This document shows, piece by piece, positions 43,557 to 53,844 of a DNA stretch of 64,000 nucleotides. Position 1 is the stretch's first letter, and each line of letters opens with the position of its first letter. Both the position numbers and the translations under genes were made by a program. The stretch covers positions 62,001 through 126,000 of the forward strand of contig NZ_JAAXMS010000008.1 of assembly GCF_012290005.1 (NCBI RefSeq). Direction: 5' to 3'. The notes under the pieces are model-generated. The model searched no databases. It saw only the letters and a program-made list of their open reading frames with translations, and was not told where the DNA came from. Source of the stretch: Crateriforma spongiae. GTDB lineage: Bacteria > Planctomycetota > Planctomycetia > Pirellulales > Pirellulaceae.

Positions 43557-44504
43557 ATGCTCGCACGCGTTGCCGAATCGATTTACTGGATGTCCCGTCA
43601 AATGGAACGGGCCGAAAACCTCTCACGGTTTTTGGAAGTCACGTTGAACTTCATCTTGGACCAACCGGAAAACCTGGTGGATCCTTGGGAACCCTTGATC
43701 CAAGTGACCGGAGACACGCAATGGTATTCCGAACACTATTCGCGTTTTGATCGACCGTCGGTGATCCACTTCCTGGCCTTCGACGATCGCTATCCCAATT
43801 CGATGCTTTCATCGTTGCGGTATGCCCGGGAGAACGCCCGTGGCGTTCGCGAGACGTTGTCCAGCGAGACGTTCGAACAGATCAACGACTTTTACCATTT
43901 CGTCAACGACGCGGCATTGCAAAAGGTCGAACCGACCGCCGACTTTTTCGACCAGGTCCGCCAGCAAGCGTTGCTTTGGAATGGCATTTTGGATGGAACG
44001 ATGTCCCACGACATCGGTTGGCACTTTGCCAATTTCGGACGGCTGATCGAACGCGCCGACAAAACGTCACGAATCTTGGACGTCAAGTATTTCAATCTGC
44101 TGCCACGCGTCGACGATGTCGGCACGGCGGTCGATGACATCCAGTGGTCTGCATTGCTGTTGGCGATCAGCGGTTTCGAAGCCTATCGCCGCGAACATCA
44201 TTTGATCGACATCGAAAAAGTCGTCGACTTCTTCATCTTCAACCGTCGGTTTCCGCGATCCATTCTTTCCTGTGTCGCGGGGGCCGATTGGTCGCTTTCC
44301 CAAATCGAAGACGCCTGTTCGTCGGCTCAACCGCGATCGGCCAAACAAGCATCATTGGGGCTGCGTCACCGGTTGGCCAACACCAACGTCAAAGAAGTTT
44401 TGGCCGGCGGCATGCACCAATTCATCGACACATTGCAAGTTGAACTGAACGACATCGGCGAAGCTCTCAACCAAGACTACTTTCAGGTAACGTTAAACGC
44501 ATGA
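43557..44504 (+). CDS. Alpha-E domain protein (DUF403)
   Basis: A 315-residue all-helical protein starting MLARVAESIYWMSRQMERAENLSRFLEV, the typical alpha-E opening. Further conserved features are WNGILDGTMSHDIGWHFANFGRLIERADKTSRILDVKY-like sequence and RRFPRSILSCV. Alpha-E proteins nearly always accompany permuted ATP-grasp and transglutaminase genes; no reaction is proven. The ATG at 43557 is chosen as the upstream 42 codons are unrelated. The stop overlaps the next gene's ATG (ATGA). The gap to the ATP-grasp gene is 83 bp. Confidence 0.88.
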   Translation: MLARVAESIYWMSRQMERAENLSRFLEVTLNFILDQPENLVDPWEPLIQVTGDTQWYSEHYSRFDRPSVIHFLAFDDRYPNSMLSSLRYARENARGVRETLSSETFEQINDFYHFVNDAALQKVEPTADFFDQVRQQALLWNGILDGTMSHDIGWHFANFGRLIERADKTSRILDVKYFNLLPRVDDVGTAVDDIQWSALLLAISGFEAYRREHHLIDIEKVVDFFIFNRRFPRSILSCVAGADWSLSQIEDACSSAQPRSAKQASLGLRHRLANTNVKEVLAGGMHQFIDTLQVELNDIGEALNQDYFQVTLNA

Positions 44505-47500
44505 CCATCCGCGTCGCTCTGCACCACCAGACCAAGTACCAGTATGACCGATCGATCGGTCTGGGCCCGCAATTGGTTCGGTTGAAGCCCGCCTATCATG
44601 CGCGGACCCCGATCATCGCGTACAGCCAGCGGGTGTCCCCGGCGGATCATTTCGTCAACTGGCAACAAGATCCGTTCGGCAACCCGATCGGCCGCTACGT
44701 CTTTGAAAAGCCGGCCGATCACTTGGAAGTCACGGTCGATTTCATCGCCGACATGACGGTGATCAACCCGTTCGACTTTTTTGTCGAAGAAGAATTCGAA
44801 GCATGGCCCTTTGAATACGATGAAGTGCGACGCAAACAGCTGTTGCCATACTTGGAAAAGCCACCGATGACGCCACTGTTTTCACAGTGGGTTGGTGAAC
44901 TGCCGACGTCGGCCGACCGCGTCATCGACTACTTGGTCGACGTGAATCAGCGACTGGAACGTCGCATCGATTACACGGTGCGAATGGAACCAGGCGTCCA
45001 ATCGGCCGAAGAAACACTGGAACTTGCCCGTGGTTCGTGTCGTGATTCCGCTTGGCTGTTGGTCCAAACGTTGCGACACGTCGGTCTGGCGGCTCGGTTC
45101 GTCTCCGGCTATCTGATCCAATTGGCGTCGGACCTGCCGTCGCTGGACGGACCGTCTGGACCCACCGAAGACTTTTGTGACCTGCACGCATGGACCGAAG
45201 TTTATCTGCCCGGCGCCGGTTGGGTCGGGATGGATCCGACCAGTGGGTTGTTTGCCGGGGAAGGGCATATTCCGCTGGCCTGCACGCCTTTCTTCAGTGA
45301 CGCCGCTCCCATCACCGGTGCACACGAACCATGCGAGGTCGAATTTTCATTTGACATGTCGGTTCGTCGTGTCCACGAAGACCCACGCGTCACCAAGCCG
45401 TACAGCGAACAGCAGTGGCAACAGATCATGGCGACCGGCGATCGCTTTGATGAAATCATGCAAGAAAGCGATCTGCGTTTGACCATGGGCGGCGAACCCA
45501 CGTTCGTGTCCATCGACGACATGGACGACCCGCAGTGGAACACCGATGCGGTGGGCGAAGACAAACGCGTGCTTAGCAACGTGCTGTTGCGACGATTGCA
45601 GAAGCACTTTGGCAACGGATCGCTACTGCACTATGGCCAGGGCAAATGGTACCCCGGTGAATCATTGCCGCGGTGGGCGTTGACTTGCATGTGGCGCAAG
45701 GACGGCCATCCGATTTGGAAAGATCAACAGTGGTTGGCCGACGAAGGCGTCGACTACGGACACACCGTTCAAGATGCCAAGCGATTCATTTACACCCTGG
45801 CGCGAGAATTAAATATCAGCGCCAAGATGACGTTCCCAGTCTTCGAAGACACGTTTCACTACCTGTGGCGTGAAAACCGATTGCCGGTGGATGTCGACAC
45901 GACTGAACCCAAGCTGAAGGACCCCAACGAACGGGCGATGATGATTCGCACGTTCCAACACGGGCTTGGCAAACCGATCGGCTTTACGTTGCCACTGCGT
46001 CGCGCTTGGTGGCAGGCACGCCCGGGTTGGATGGGTGGACGCTGGCCGGTTCGGTCGGAAAAGGTGTATTTGATTCCGGGCGATTCACCGATCGGTCTGC
46101 GTTTGCCGTTGGACACACTGCCGGTCAGCAGTTTCAGCACGAACGCATTCTATTCCGCACCGTATGATCCCACCGCCATCAACGGGCCACTGCCGACGAT
46201 GCAGCGTGGCATGAAAGGAGTCTCCGCAGATCCGCTGCGCGAGATCCGTCAAGAAATGCCAGCCCGAAGTGGCGAAAACGGATTCGGCGGTGGTGGTGGA
46301 CCACTGGGACCCGGCAGCGGTGGACCAGGCGGCCAACCGATCAATGAACAGGTCATCGACGAAATCGACGAAGACGATGATTTGCCGACCAGCGAAGACG
46401 TCGTTCACACCGCGCTGTGTATTGAATGTCGACACGGCCGATTGCACGTCTTCATGCCGCCGGTCAATCGCATGGAAGACTACTTGGATTTGATCAACGC
46501 GATCGAACAAACGTGCGAGCGGCTGCAGTTGCCCGTGATCATCGAAGGCTATCTGCCCCCACCGGACAGTCGTGTGGAGTACTACAAGATCACGCCGGAT
46601 CCCGGGGTGATCGAAGTCAACACCCAGCCGACAAAGACATGGCGTGAATTGGCCCATTTGACCGAAACGCTTTACGAAGAAGCACGGTTGAGCCGTCTGG
46701 GCACCGAGAAGTTTGATTTGGACGGTCTGCACACCGGCACCGGTGGCGGCAACCACATCGTCATGGGCGGATCGAATCCGTCGGAAAGTCCGTTCCTGCG
46801 ACGTCCCGACGTGCTGTCCAGCATGATCGCGTTTTGGAACAATCACCCCAGCTTGTCATATCTGTTCAGCGGTCGATTCATCGGACCGACTAGCCAGGCG
46901 CCGCGGGCGGACGAAGGTCGAATCGACGCGGCCTATCAATTGGAGATGGCGTTGGCCCAGGTGCCCCAACGCTGGGAAAGCACACCACCATGGTTGACCG
47001 ACCGCTTGTTCCGTGACTTGTTGACCGATTTGACGGGCAACACCCACCGCGCGGAAATCTGTATCGACAAGCTGTATTCACCCGACAGTGTGACCGGCCG
47101 TTTGGGCCTGATCGAACTGCGTGGGTTTGAAATGCCGCCACATGCACGGATGAGCCTTGCCCAGCAATTGCTGATTCGGGGTTTGGTTTTGGCGTTCTGG
47201 CAACAACCGTATCGCGAAAAACTGTCGCACTGGGGCACGTCGCTGCACGACCGATTCATGTTGCCGCACTTTGTCTGGAGCGATTTCCTGGACGTGCTGC
47301 GTTTCATGAAGCACCGCGGCTTGGGCTTGGAACCGGATTGGTTCGGAACGCATTACGAGTTTCGATTCCCCCGGATCGGCGAAGTCACCTACGAAAATGT
47401 ATCGCTGACCTTACGCAACGCGATCGAACCCTGGTACGTGATGGGCGAAGAACCGGGAGCCAGCGGCACGACACGATTCGTCGACAGCAGCGTGGAACGC

Positions 47501-47935
47501 ATGGAAGTCAGAGCGGAAAACTTTGACCCCAGCCGCCATGCGCTGTTGTGCAACGGTTTGCGAGTCCCCATGCATGCGACGGGGATCAAAGGCACCTACG
47601 TCACCGGTATTCGATACCGGGCGTGGCAGCCGCCGCGGTGTTTGCACCCCACGATCGGGATCCATTCACCCCTGCGGTTCGAAGTGGTCAACATCAATAC
47701 CGCCGCATCGATCGGGGGATGTACCTACCACGTCGTTCATCCGGGCGGTCGCGGCACCGACAGTTTCCCGGTCAACAGTGTGGAAGCGGAATCACGACGC
47801 GCATCGCGATTCGATACCGAGTCGCTGACCGGCGGCCTGATCCAGTTGCCACCGATGCCGCCGATCGGCAGCGATGAAGCCTATCCGGTGACGTTTGATC
47901 TGTTACGGGCCAGTTGTGGGTTGGGCTTGGCCTAG
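44501..47935 (+). CDS. Large transglutaminase-like protein with DUF2126
   Basis: A 1144-residue cytoplasmic protein. Residues about 1-85 are the bacterial transglutaminase N-domain, and about 140-260 the papain-like core with Cys180 (RGSCRDSAWLL), His229 (DLHAWTEVY) and Asp245 (VGMDPTSG), so the triad is complete. Residues about 320-1140 form DUF2126, starting near MGGEPTFVSIDDMDDPQWN and containing HTGTGGGNHIVMGG. A Gly-rich insert (about 588-612) interrupts it. DUF2126 resembles ligase or glutamine synthetase-like folds in published analysis, as far as I recall. It is coupled by a 4-bp overlap to the alpha-E gene. Hydrolysis or transfer at amide bonds is predicted. Confidence 0.88.
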   Translation: MTIRVALHHQTKYQYDRSIGLGPQLVRLKPAYHARTPIIAYSQRVSPADHFVNWQQDPFGNPIGRYVFEKPADHLEVTVDFIADMTVINPFDFFVEEEFEAWPFEYDEVRRKQLLPYLEKPPMTPLFSQWVGELPTSADRVIDYLVDVNQRLERRIDYTVRMEPGVQSAEETLELARGSCRDSAWLLVQTLRHVGLAARFVSGYLIQLASDLPSLDGPSGPTEDFCDLHAWTEVYLPGAGWVGMDPTSGLFAGEGHIPLACTPFFSDAAPITGAHEPCEVEFSFDMSVRRVHEDPRVTKPYSEQQWQQIMATGDRFDEIMQESDLRLTMGGEPTFVSIDDMDDPQWNTDAVGEDKRVLSNVLLRRLQKHFGNGSLLHYGQGKWYPGESLPRWALTCMWRKDGHPIWKDQQWLADEGVDYGHTVQDAKRFIYTLARELNISAKMTFPVFEDTFHYLWRENRLPVDVDTTEPKLKDPNERAMMIRTFQHGLGKPIGFTLPLRRAWWQARPGWMGGRWPVRSEKVYLIPGDSPIGLRLPLDTLPVSSFSTNAFYSAPYDPTAINGPLPTMQRGMKGVSADPLREIRQEMPARSGENGFGGGGGPLGPGSGGPGGQPINEQVIDEIDEDDDLPTSEDVVHTALCIECRHGRLHVFMPPVNRMEDYLDLINAIEQTCERLQLPVIIEGYLPPPDSRVEYYKITPDPGVIEVNTQPTKTWRELAHLTETLYEEARLSRLGTEKFDLDGLHTGTGGGNHIVMGGSNPSESPFLRRPDVLSSMIAFWNNHPSLSYLFSGRFIGPTSQAPRADEGRIDAAYQLEMALAQVPQRWESTPPWLTDRLFRDLLTDLTGNTHRAEICIDKLYSPDSVTGRLGLIELRGFEMPPHARMSLAQQLLIRGLVLAFWQQPYREKLSHWGTSLHDRFMLPHFVWSDFLDVLRFMKHRGLGLEPDWFGTHYEFRFPRIGEVTYENVSLTLRNAIEPWYVMGEEPGASGTTRFVDSSVERMEVRAENFDPSRHALLCNGLRVPMHATGIKGTYVTGIRYRAWQPPRCLHPTIGIHSPLRFEVVNINTAASIGGCTYHVVHPGGRGTDSFPVNSVEAESRRASRFDTESLTGGLIQLPPMPPIGSDEAYPVTFDLLRASCGLGLA

Positions 47936-47960
47936 GACCAAAAAAGTGTTCGACAAGTCC

Positions 47961-47991
47961 TGACGACGTGAAATCCTGGTTCGCTATAGTG
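47961..47991 (+). promoter_or_regulatory. Candidate promoter before the second ATP-grasp set
   Basis: CTGACG at 47961-47966 and TATAGT at 47986-47991 are separated by 19 bp, in the 116-bp gap before the fused ATP-grasp gene. The -10 is good and the -35 weak. It would allow the second set to be expressed separately from the first. Confidence 0.3.
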
Positions 47992-48051
47992 CGACTTTTA
48001 GGAAGGCGATCCCAGATCGCATCCCGATGACTCGTTCCAGGCGGACCCTTC

Positions 48052-50778
48052 GTGGAACTACAGGCGACCGGACCCTTGAATCTTGCCGACTATCTTCCCG
48101 GCGGTGCGCTTTTTGACGGCTGCAAATCGGCCGACGGAAGCGTCCGTCGCGGCTGGCAGCCGATCGTCGATTGGTCCACCCAGATCGGCCCGGCAGGCTT
48201 GGACAAGCGGACCAACCAGCTGGAAATGATGATCCGCGACAGCGGGGCGACGTTCCGTTCGGCCGCCGAAACCGCCAGCGTCGCGACCGACGGCGAACGC
48301 AGCCCCGGCCGACCCTGGAAATTGGCGACCGTCCCCCACGCGATCGATGCGTCGTCCTGGTCATTCGTCGAAGTCGGGCTGCAGCAACGTGCCCGGTTGT
48401 TGGAAGCCGTTTTGGATGACCTTTTGGGGCCGCAAACCTTGATCCGCCAGCGGATCTTGCCCCCCGAACTGCTTTGGAAAAACCCGTCCTTTCGCCGGGT
48501 CTATCACGGATTGCCGGTCGCAGTCGACGACACGGGCCAAGCCCAGCGTCTGATCGTCACGGGAACCGATCTGGCACGCGGTGTGGACGGATCCTGGTGG
48601 GTGGTCGGTGATCGCACTCGGGCCCCCAGCGGTCTGGGCTATCTGTTGGAAAACCGTGTCGTCACGTCACAGACCTTGTCCAATCTGATTCGGCAATGCA
48701 ACGTCCGTCGGGTGGCCGCGTTCTTCGTCAAGTTGCGGTCGCGGTTGCAATCGTTGGCCCCGCGGATGCATGAGAATCCCCGGATCGCTTTGTTGACCCC
48801 GGGGGAAAAGAGCTATCGATATTTCGAGGACGCTTATCTGGCCCGCTACTTGGGGTACATGCTGGTCCAGGGCAGCGATTTGGCGGTCCGCGGCGACCGG
48901 TTAAATTTTCGCACCTTGGGCGGACTGGTTCCGATCGAAGTCGTTTGGCGGCACGTTTCGGATCGACAGTGTGATCCGCTGGAATTGGATCCGCATTCGG
49001 CGCAGGGCGTCACCGGTTTATTGCGGATGGTGCGACGCGGCAGTGTGGCGATCGGAAATGCCATCGGAAGTGCCCTGGTCCAGATGCCGGCGTTGTTGCC
49101 ATTCTTGCCGGCCGCGTGCAAACACCTGTTGGGTGAAGACCTAAAACTGCCCAGCATCGACACGTATTGGTGCGGCGGTTTGAAAGAACGCGAACACGTT
49201 TTGGCAAACTTGGACCAGTTCATGATTCGTCCGGCATTTGTCATCGATCGTGAACCGCCCCAGTTTGCCGGCAGTCTGTCATCGGATCAAAAAGCGGAAC
49301 TGGCCAGTCGCATCCGGGCTAACCCGGCCGCCTTCGTCGCCCAACAGACAATGAACCATGCGACGACGCCGGTTTGGCACGAAGGCAAATTTCGTTCGTG
49401 GCATTTTTCGTTGCGTTCGTTTCAGATTTTGGACGGGGATCAGGTCGAAGTTCTGCCGGGCGGTTTGGCGCGTGCCGATCCGGAAGAAAACCGCATGTTC
49501 CGATCGCCCACCTCGGGCCAACTGACGATGGATTGTTGGGTCGTCGACGAACAGCCCGCCGCGTGGGACGTATCGTTGTTGCCCGATCCGAATTCGCCGC
49601 TTGAACTTCAGCGGGGCGGCAGCGATCTATCCAGCCGCGTTGCGGAACACCTGTTTTGGCTCGGTCGTTATGTCGAACGCTGCGAATCGATCGCTCGTCT
49701 GTTGCGAACCACTTTGCGTCGTCTGGCGGGCGAAGGCAGTACGTCACGGCAAAGCGAGATCCCGCAATTGATCGCTGCGTTGGCGGGCATCGGCCAAATC
49801 GAACCCGATTATGCGATCGACGAATTGGGCGGATCATTTCCATCGTTGGAAACCGTGTTGCCCGAAAGCGTGTTCGACACGATCCAACCCGAAGGCCTTC
49901 AGTCCGCCGCCAAGCTGGTCGTGTCCAACGCCACGGCGGTTCGCGACCGATTGTCGACCGATGCCTATCGCGTTCTCAAACGTGTCGCCGAAGAACTCAG
50001 CCGTCGTCCGTCTCGGGCCACCAGCGACATCGGCTTTGTGATCGAAAAGCTGAATCGATTGTTGGTCGACCTGTTGGCGTTCGCCGGCCTGTCTAGCGAC
50101 AGCATGACCCGGACCCACGCATGGCGGTTCTTGCAATTGGGCCGTCGCATTGAACGAACCAACCAGACCATCGAATTGATTTCCGCGGGACTCGTTTCGA
50201 CGATCAAGAATGAACGCAATGTGTTCGAAGCCGTGTTGGAAGCCAGCGACAGCCTGATGACCTATCACGCCAGGTACATGAACCTGGTACGTCCGATCCC
50301 CGTGATCGATTTGCTGGTTACCGACGACAGTAACCCACGTTCCTTGGCGTTCCAACTGAAGGACATCGACCGTTTCGTCAGCGAATTGCCACGCGACCCA
50401 AATTCGACCAGCCTGCGTGACGACCAGTTGCAGGCCAAGTCGTTATTGCACGAAGTCGAAATGGCGAATCCCAAAGCGTTGGGAGTCAGCAACGGCCAGC
50501 GTCGCGAGCAATTGGAGATCTTACTTCAGCGGATCAGCGAAGGACTGCCGCGATTGTCCGACGCGATTGCCGCACAGTACTTCTTCCACACCGCCACAAC
50601 CCAAGAACTGACGGGGATTCGCTATCGCGATCGCCCTGATGCGTCAGAGGGAACCACCGAAAGTGGATCCGCCGACGCGTCGGCAACCGATTCACAACCG
50701 GACCCGACAACCGATCAGGCGTCACAGTCCCAATCTCAATCCCAGTCATCAACGACACGTGGGACGTCGCAACCATGA
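48052..50778 (+). CDS. Circularly permuted ATP-grasp and alpha-E fusion protein
   Basis: A 908-residue fusion. Residues about 1-520 are a permuted ATP-grasp domain with HxxxVTGTDLAR, VVGDRTRAPSGLGYLLENR and TPGEKSYRYFEDAYLARYLGYMLVQGSDLAV. The GDR in place of EDN marks the fused subfamily, different from the stand-alone protein upstream. Residues about 535-850 are alpha-E, opening with RVAEHLFWLGRYVERCESIARLLR. The C-terminal 60 residues are disordered, ending in a (Ser-Gln)n tract. The start is GTG at 48052. The stop overlaps the transglutaminase gene start (ATGA). Predicted to form amide bonds on an unknown substrate. Confidence 0.88.
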   Translation: MELQATGPLNLADYLPGGALFDGCKSADGSVRRGWQPIVDWSTQIGPAGLDKRTNQLEMMIRDSGATFRSAAETASVATDGERSPGRPWKLATVPHAIDASSWSFVEVGLQQRARLLEAVLDDLLGPQTLIRQRILPPELLWKNPSFRRVYHGLPVAVDDTGQAQRLIVTGTDLARGVDGSWWVVGDRTRAPSGLGYLLENRVVTSQTLSNLIRQCNVRRVAAFFVKLRSRLQSLAPRMHENPRIALLTPGEKSYRYFEDAYLARYLGYMLVQGSDLAVRGDRLNFRTLGGLVPIEVVWRHVSDRQCDPLELDPHSAQGVTGLLRMVRRGSVAIGNAIGSALVQMPALLPFLPAACKHLLGEDLKLPSIDTYWCGGLKEREHVLANLDQFMIRPAFVIDREPPQFAGSLSSDQKAELASRIRANPAAFVAQQTMNHATTPVWHEGKFRSWHFSLRSFQILDGDQVEVLPGGLARADPEENRMFRSPTSGQLTMDCWVVDEQPAAWDVSLLPDPNSPLELQRGGSDLSSRVAEHLFWLGRYVERCESIARLLRTTLRRLAGEGSTSRQSEIPQLIAALAGIGQIEPDYAIDELGGSFPSLETVLPESVFDTIQPEGLQSAAKLVVSNATAVRDRLSTDAYRVLKRVAEELSRRPSRATSDIGFVIEKLNRLLVDLLAFAGLSSDSMTRTHAWRFLQLGRRIERTNQTIELISAGLVSTIKNERNVFEAVLEASDSLMTYHARYMNLVRPIPVIDLLVTDDSNPRSLAFQLKDIDRFVSELPRDPNSTSLRDDQLQAKSLLHEVEMANPKALGVSNGQRREQLEILLQRISEGLPRLSDAIAAQYFFHTATTQELTGIRYRDRPDASEGTTESGSADASATDSQPDPTTDQASQSQSQSQSSTTRGTSQP

Positions 50779-51857
50779 TGCAGTCATCCGATCCGCCACC
50801 AGAAAACCCTGACTCGTCGGCCCAGGCCCCTGTTCCGGATCCTGCCAAACCGGTTCTGCCAGAGAACGTTCCGGCATTGGGCAACGGCCAGGCGACATCC
50901 GCGACAACGCCGCCTTTGGCCACACCGCCCGTGGCGGCCGATCCATCGCCTGCCGATCAGACCGACGCCGGGGAAACCTCGGTGCGGTATCGCATTCGTC
51001 ACCAGACGCGGTACAGCTATGCCGGGCCTGTCGCGGTGTGCCAAAACCAACTTCGGATGCGACCGCGTCCGTTGCCGACAGTCCAAGTGTTGCGCAGCGG
51101 CACCACGATTTCGCCAAACCCAGATTCCCAGGAAACGCATATCGATTACTTCGGCAACGAAGTCGAAACGTTTTCGATCGAAGCATTGCATGACGTCTTG
51201 GTGGTCGACGTGGACAGCGAAGTCCAAGTGACCAGTCTGGTTTGGAACGATCAAGCGCGCGGCATTCGGTGGAAACAAGTCTGTGACGACTTGGCCACAC
51301 CAATCGATCTGGCCCTCTTTGACGTCGCGGAGTTTCGTTTCGCATCACCCGTGATTCCGATCGGTGCACGGTACCGCCAGTACGCCCAGCCGTCATTTGA
51401 TGCGCACGAATCGTTGTACGACGCGGTGGAAGATCTGACGCGTCGCATTCACGCCGATTTCCGGTACGACACCACGGCAACCAACGTGGACACGCCGGTC
51501 CACCAGTCATTTGATTTGAAGGCGGGTGTCTGCCAAGACTTCGCCCAAGTCCAAATCGCATGCTTGCGATCGATGGGGCTGGCGGCACGATACGTCAGCG
51601 GTTACCTGCGGACGCTGCCACCACCGGGGAAAGAAAAACTGGTCGGTGCCGATGAATCGCATGCTTGGCTCAGTGTCTTCATGGGCCTGGATCATGGTTG
51701 GTTGGATTTGGATCCGACCAACGGATGCATCGCGGGTCGTGACCATATACCGATTTGTCTGGGGCGAGACTACCGCGACGTCAGCCCCATGCGTGGCGTC
51801 GCGATCGGCGGCGGAACCGCCGATTTATATGTCAGCGTGGATGTCGCAGTAGTCTAA
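50775..51857 (+). CDS. Transglutaminase-like cysteine protease-fold protein
   Basis: A 360-residue protein. The first 68 residues are a Pro/Ala/Ser-rich disordered tail with no signal peptide. The bacterial transglutaminase N-domain spans about 70-160 (VRYRIRHQTRYSYAGPV). The core has Cys253 (GVCQDFAQVQ), His296 (DESHAWLSV) and Asp313 (LDLDPTNG), a complete triad. It starts by overlapping the fusion gene's stop by 4 bp. It is the transglutaminase partner of the second set and lacks DUF2126. It probably cleaves or transfers amide bonds made by the ATP-grasp ligase. The next gene is 19 bp downstream. Confidence 0.88.
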   Translation: MMQSSDPPPENPDSSAQAPVPDPAKPVLPENVPALGNGQATSATTPPLATPPVAADPSPADQTDAGETSVRYRIRHQTRYSYAGPVAVCQNQLRMRPRPLPTVQVLRSGTTISPNPDSQETHIDYFGNEVETFSIEALHDVLVVDVDSEVQVTSLVWNDQARGIRWKQVCDDLATPIDLALFDVAEFRFASPVIPIGARYRQYAQPSFDAHESLYDAVEDLTRRIHADFRYDTTATNVDTPVHQSFDLKAGVCQDFAQVQIACLRSMGLAARYVSGYLRTLPPPGKEKLVGADESHAWLSVFMGLDHGWLDLDPTNGCIAGRDHIPICLGRDYRDVSPMRGVAIGGGTADLYVSVDVAVV

Positions 51858-51876
51858 CACGTAACCGACACCATCG

Positions 51877-52776
51877 ATGATGATGTTGAAAGATTGGTTG
51901 CCCCGGCACGTTCCGCAAATCCGCCGGATCGATTCAGTCGACTCGGTGGGTGGCGGTTGCATCAGCGACGCCGTCTGTGTCCGAGGCATTAGCGATCAAG
52001 ACAAACCGGAAACCTGGTTCGTCAAAACCAACACGGTCGACTTCGCGGAGAACTTTGCCTGCGAATTGGACGGTTTGAACGCGCTACGATCGACGGGTGT
52101 GATCCACATCCCGGAACCAATCGCGACCGGTATCGATGCATCCCACAGCTTTCTGGTCACCCGTTGGATCCCATCAGAACCTCCGACGGCCGATTTCTTT
52201 TCCGGGTTTGGCCGTCGCCTGGCCGAACATCACGTCGCATCGGAGATGACCGATGACCGGCACGGTTGGCACCGGGACAATTTCTTGGGTGCCACGGTCC
52301 AGCCGAACCAACCGTGCGAAAGCTGGGTGGCCTTTGTCGCCCAACAACGCATCGGGCACCAATTAAGTCTTGCGATCGAAAACGGATGGTCAGATTCGCG
52401 ACTGATATCGGACGTCCAAAAAATCATTGACCACATGGATGATTTGTTATCCGGACGTCATTCGACCGTCAGTCTGTTGCACGGCGATTTGTGGAGCGGC
52501 AATTACTTGTGCACCGACGGCGGGCGGGTCGCGCTGATCGACCCCGCGGTGTACCGCGGGTGTGCCGAAGCGGAGTTTGGGATGATCCAACTGTTCGGAT
52601 CATGTCCACCCGAGTTTTATGATGCTTATCAAGACGTTCGCCCCTTGGCCGACGGATGGCGGCGCCGCGTTCAGGTGTATGTGCTTTATCATCTGCTGAA
52701 CCATTTGAATTTGTTCGGCGGTGGATACCTTTCCCAGTGCCAGCGGACGGCAGCGATGGTGCTGCGAGGTCGATAG
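51877..52776 (+). CDS. Fructosamine kinase family protein
   Basis: A 299-residue kinase of the FN3K/ketosamine-3-kinase family with the aminoglycoside-phosphotransferase fold. It has WFVKTN (Lys50, ATP), the acidic residue in FACELDGLNAL, the family motif HGWHRDNFLG (about 129-138), HGDLWSGN at 202-209 with the catalytic Asp, and IDPAVYRG for metal. Family members phosphorylate sugars attached to lysine so that the glycation falls off. Several close ATGs (51877, 51880, 51883) make the exact start uncertain. It lies 19 bp after the transglutaminase gene on the same strand, so it probably shares its transcript; a functional link is conjecture. Confidence 0.88.
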   Translation: MMMLKDWLPRHVPQIRRIDSVDSVGGGCISDAVCVRGISDQDKPETWFVKTNTVDFAENFACELDGLNALRSTGVIHIPEPIATGIDASHSFLVTRWIPSEPPTADFFSGFGRRLAEHHVASEMTDDRHGWHRDNFLGATVQPNQPCESWVAFVAQQRIGHQLSLAIENGWSDSRLISDVQKIIDHMDDLLSGRHSTVSLLHGDLWSGNYLCTDGGRVALIDPAVYRGCAEAEFGMIQLFGSCPPEFYDAYQDVRPLADGWRRRVQVYVLYHLLNHLNLFGGGYLSQCQRTAAMVLRGR

Positions 52777-52978
52777 CCCGGCGATTTCCCGTTCGGGGGC
52801 CACGCATCGGCACCGAATCGCGGGATCTGGGATCCGACCGATTTTCGCGGTACGTTGTCCGAACCTGCGGGCCGACTTTTGATTCAGATCCACTGGGATC
52901 AATTTGGATCCACCGGCCCGTTGATGTTTCCGAATTTCGTTTTTTGATTCCAGCGCCGCTGCCGATTACGACCCTGCC

Positions 52979-53746
<768 letters not shown>

Positions 53747-53844
53747 TACTTTGCCCGAACAAAACCCCACGGTCGTCGGTCATTCCCACTTGTCCGTCTC
53801 TCTCCAGCCGTCGTCGAACCGATCGGTGCACCCCACGATCCCCC

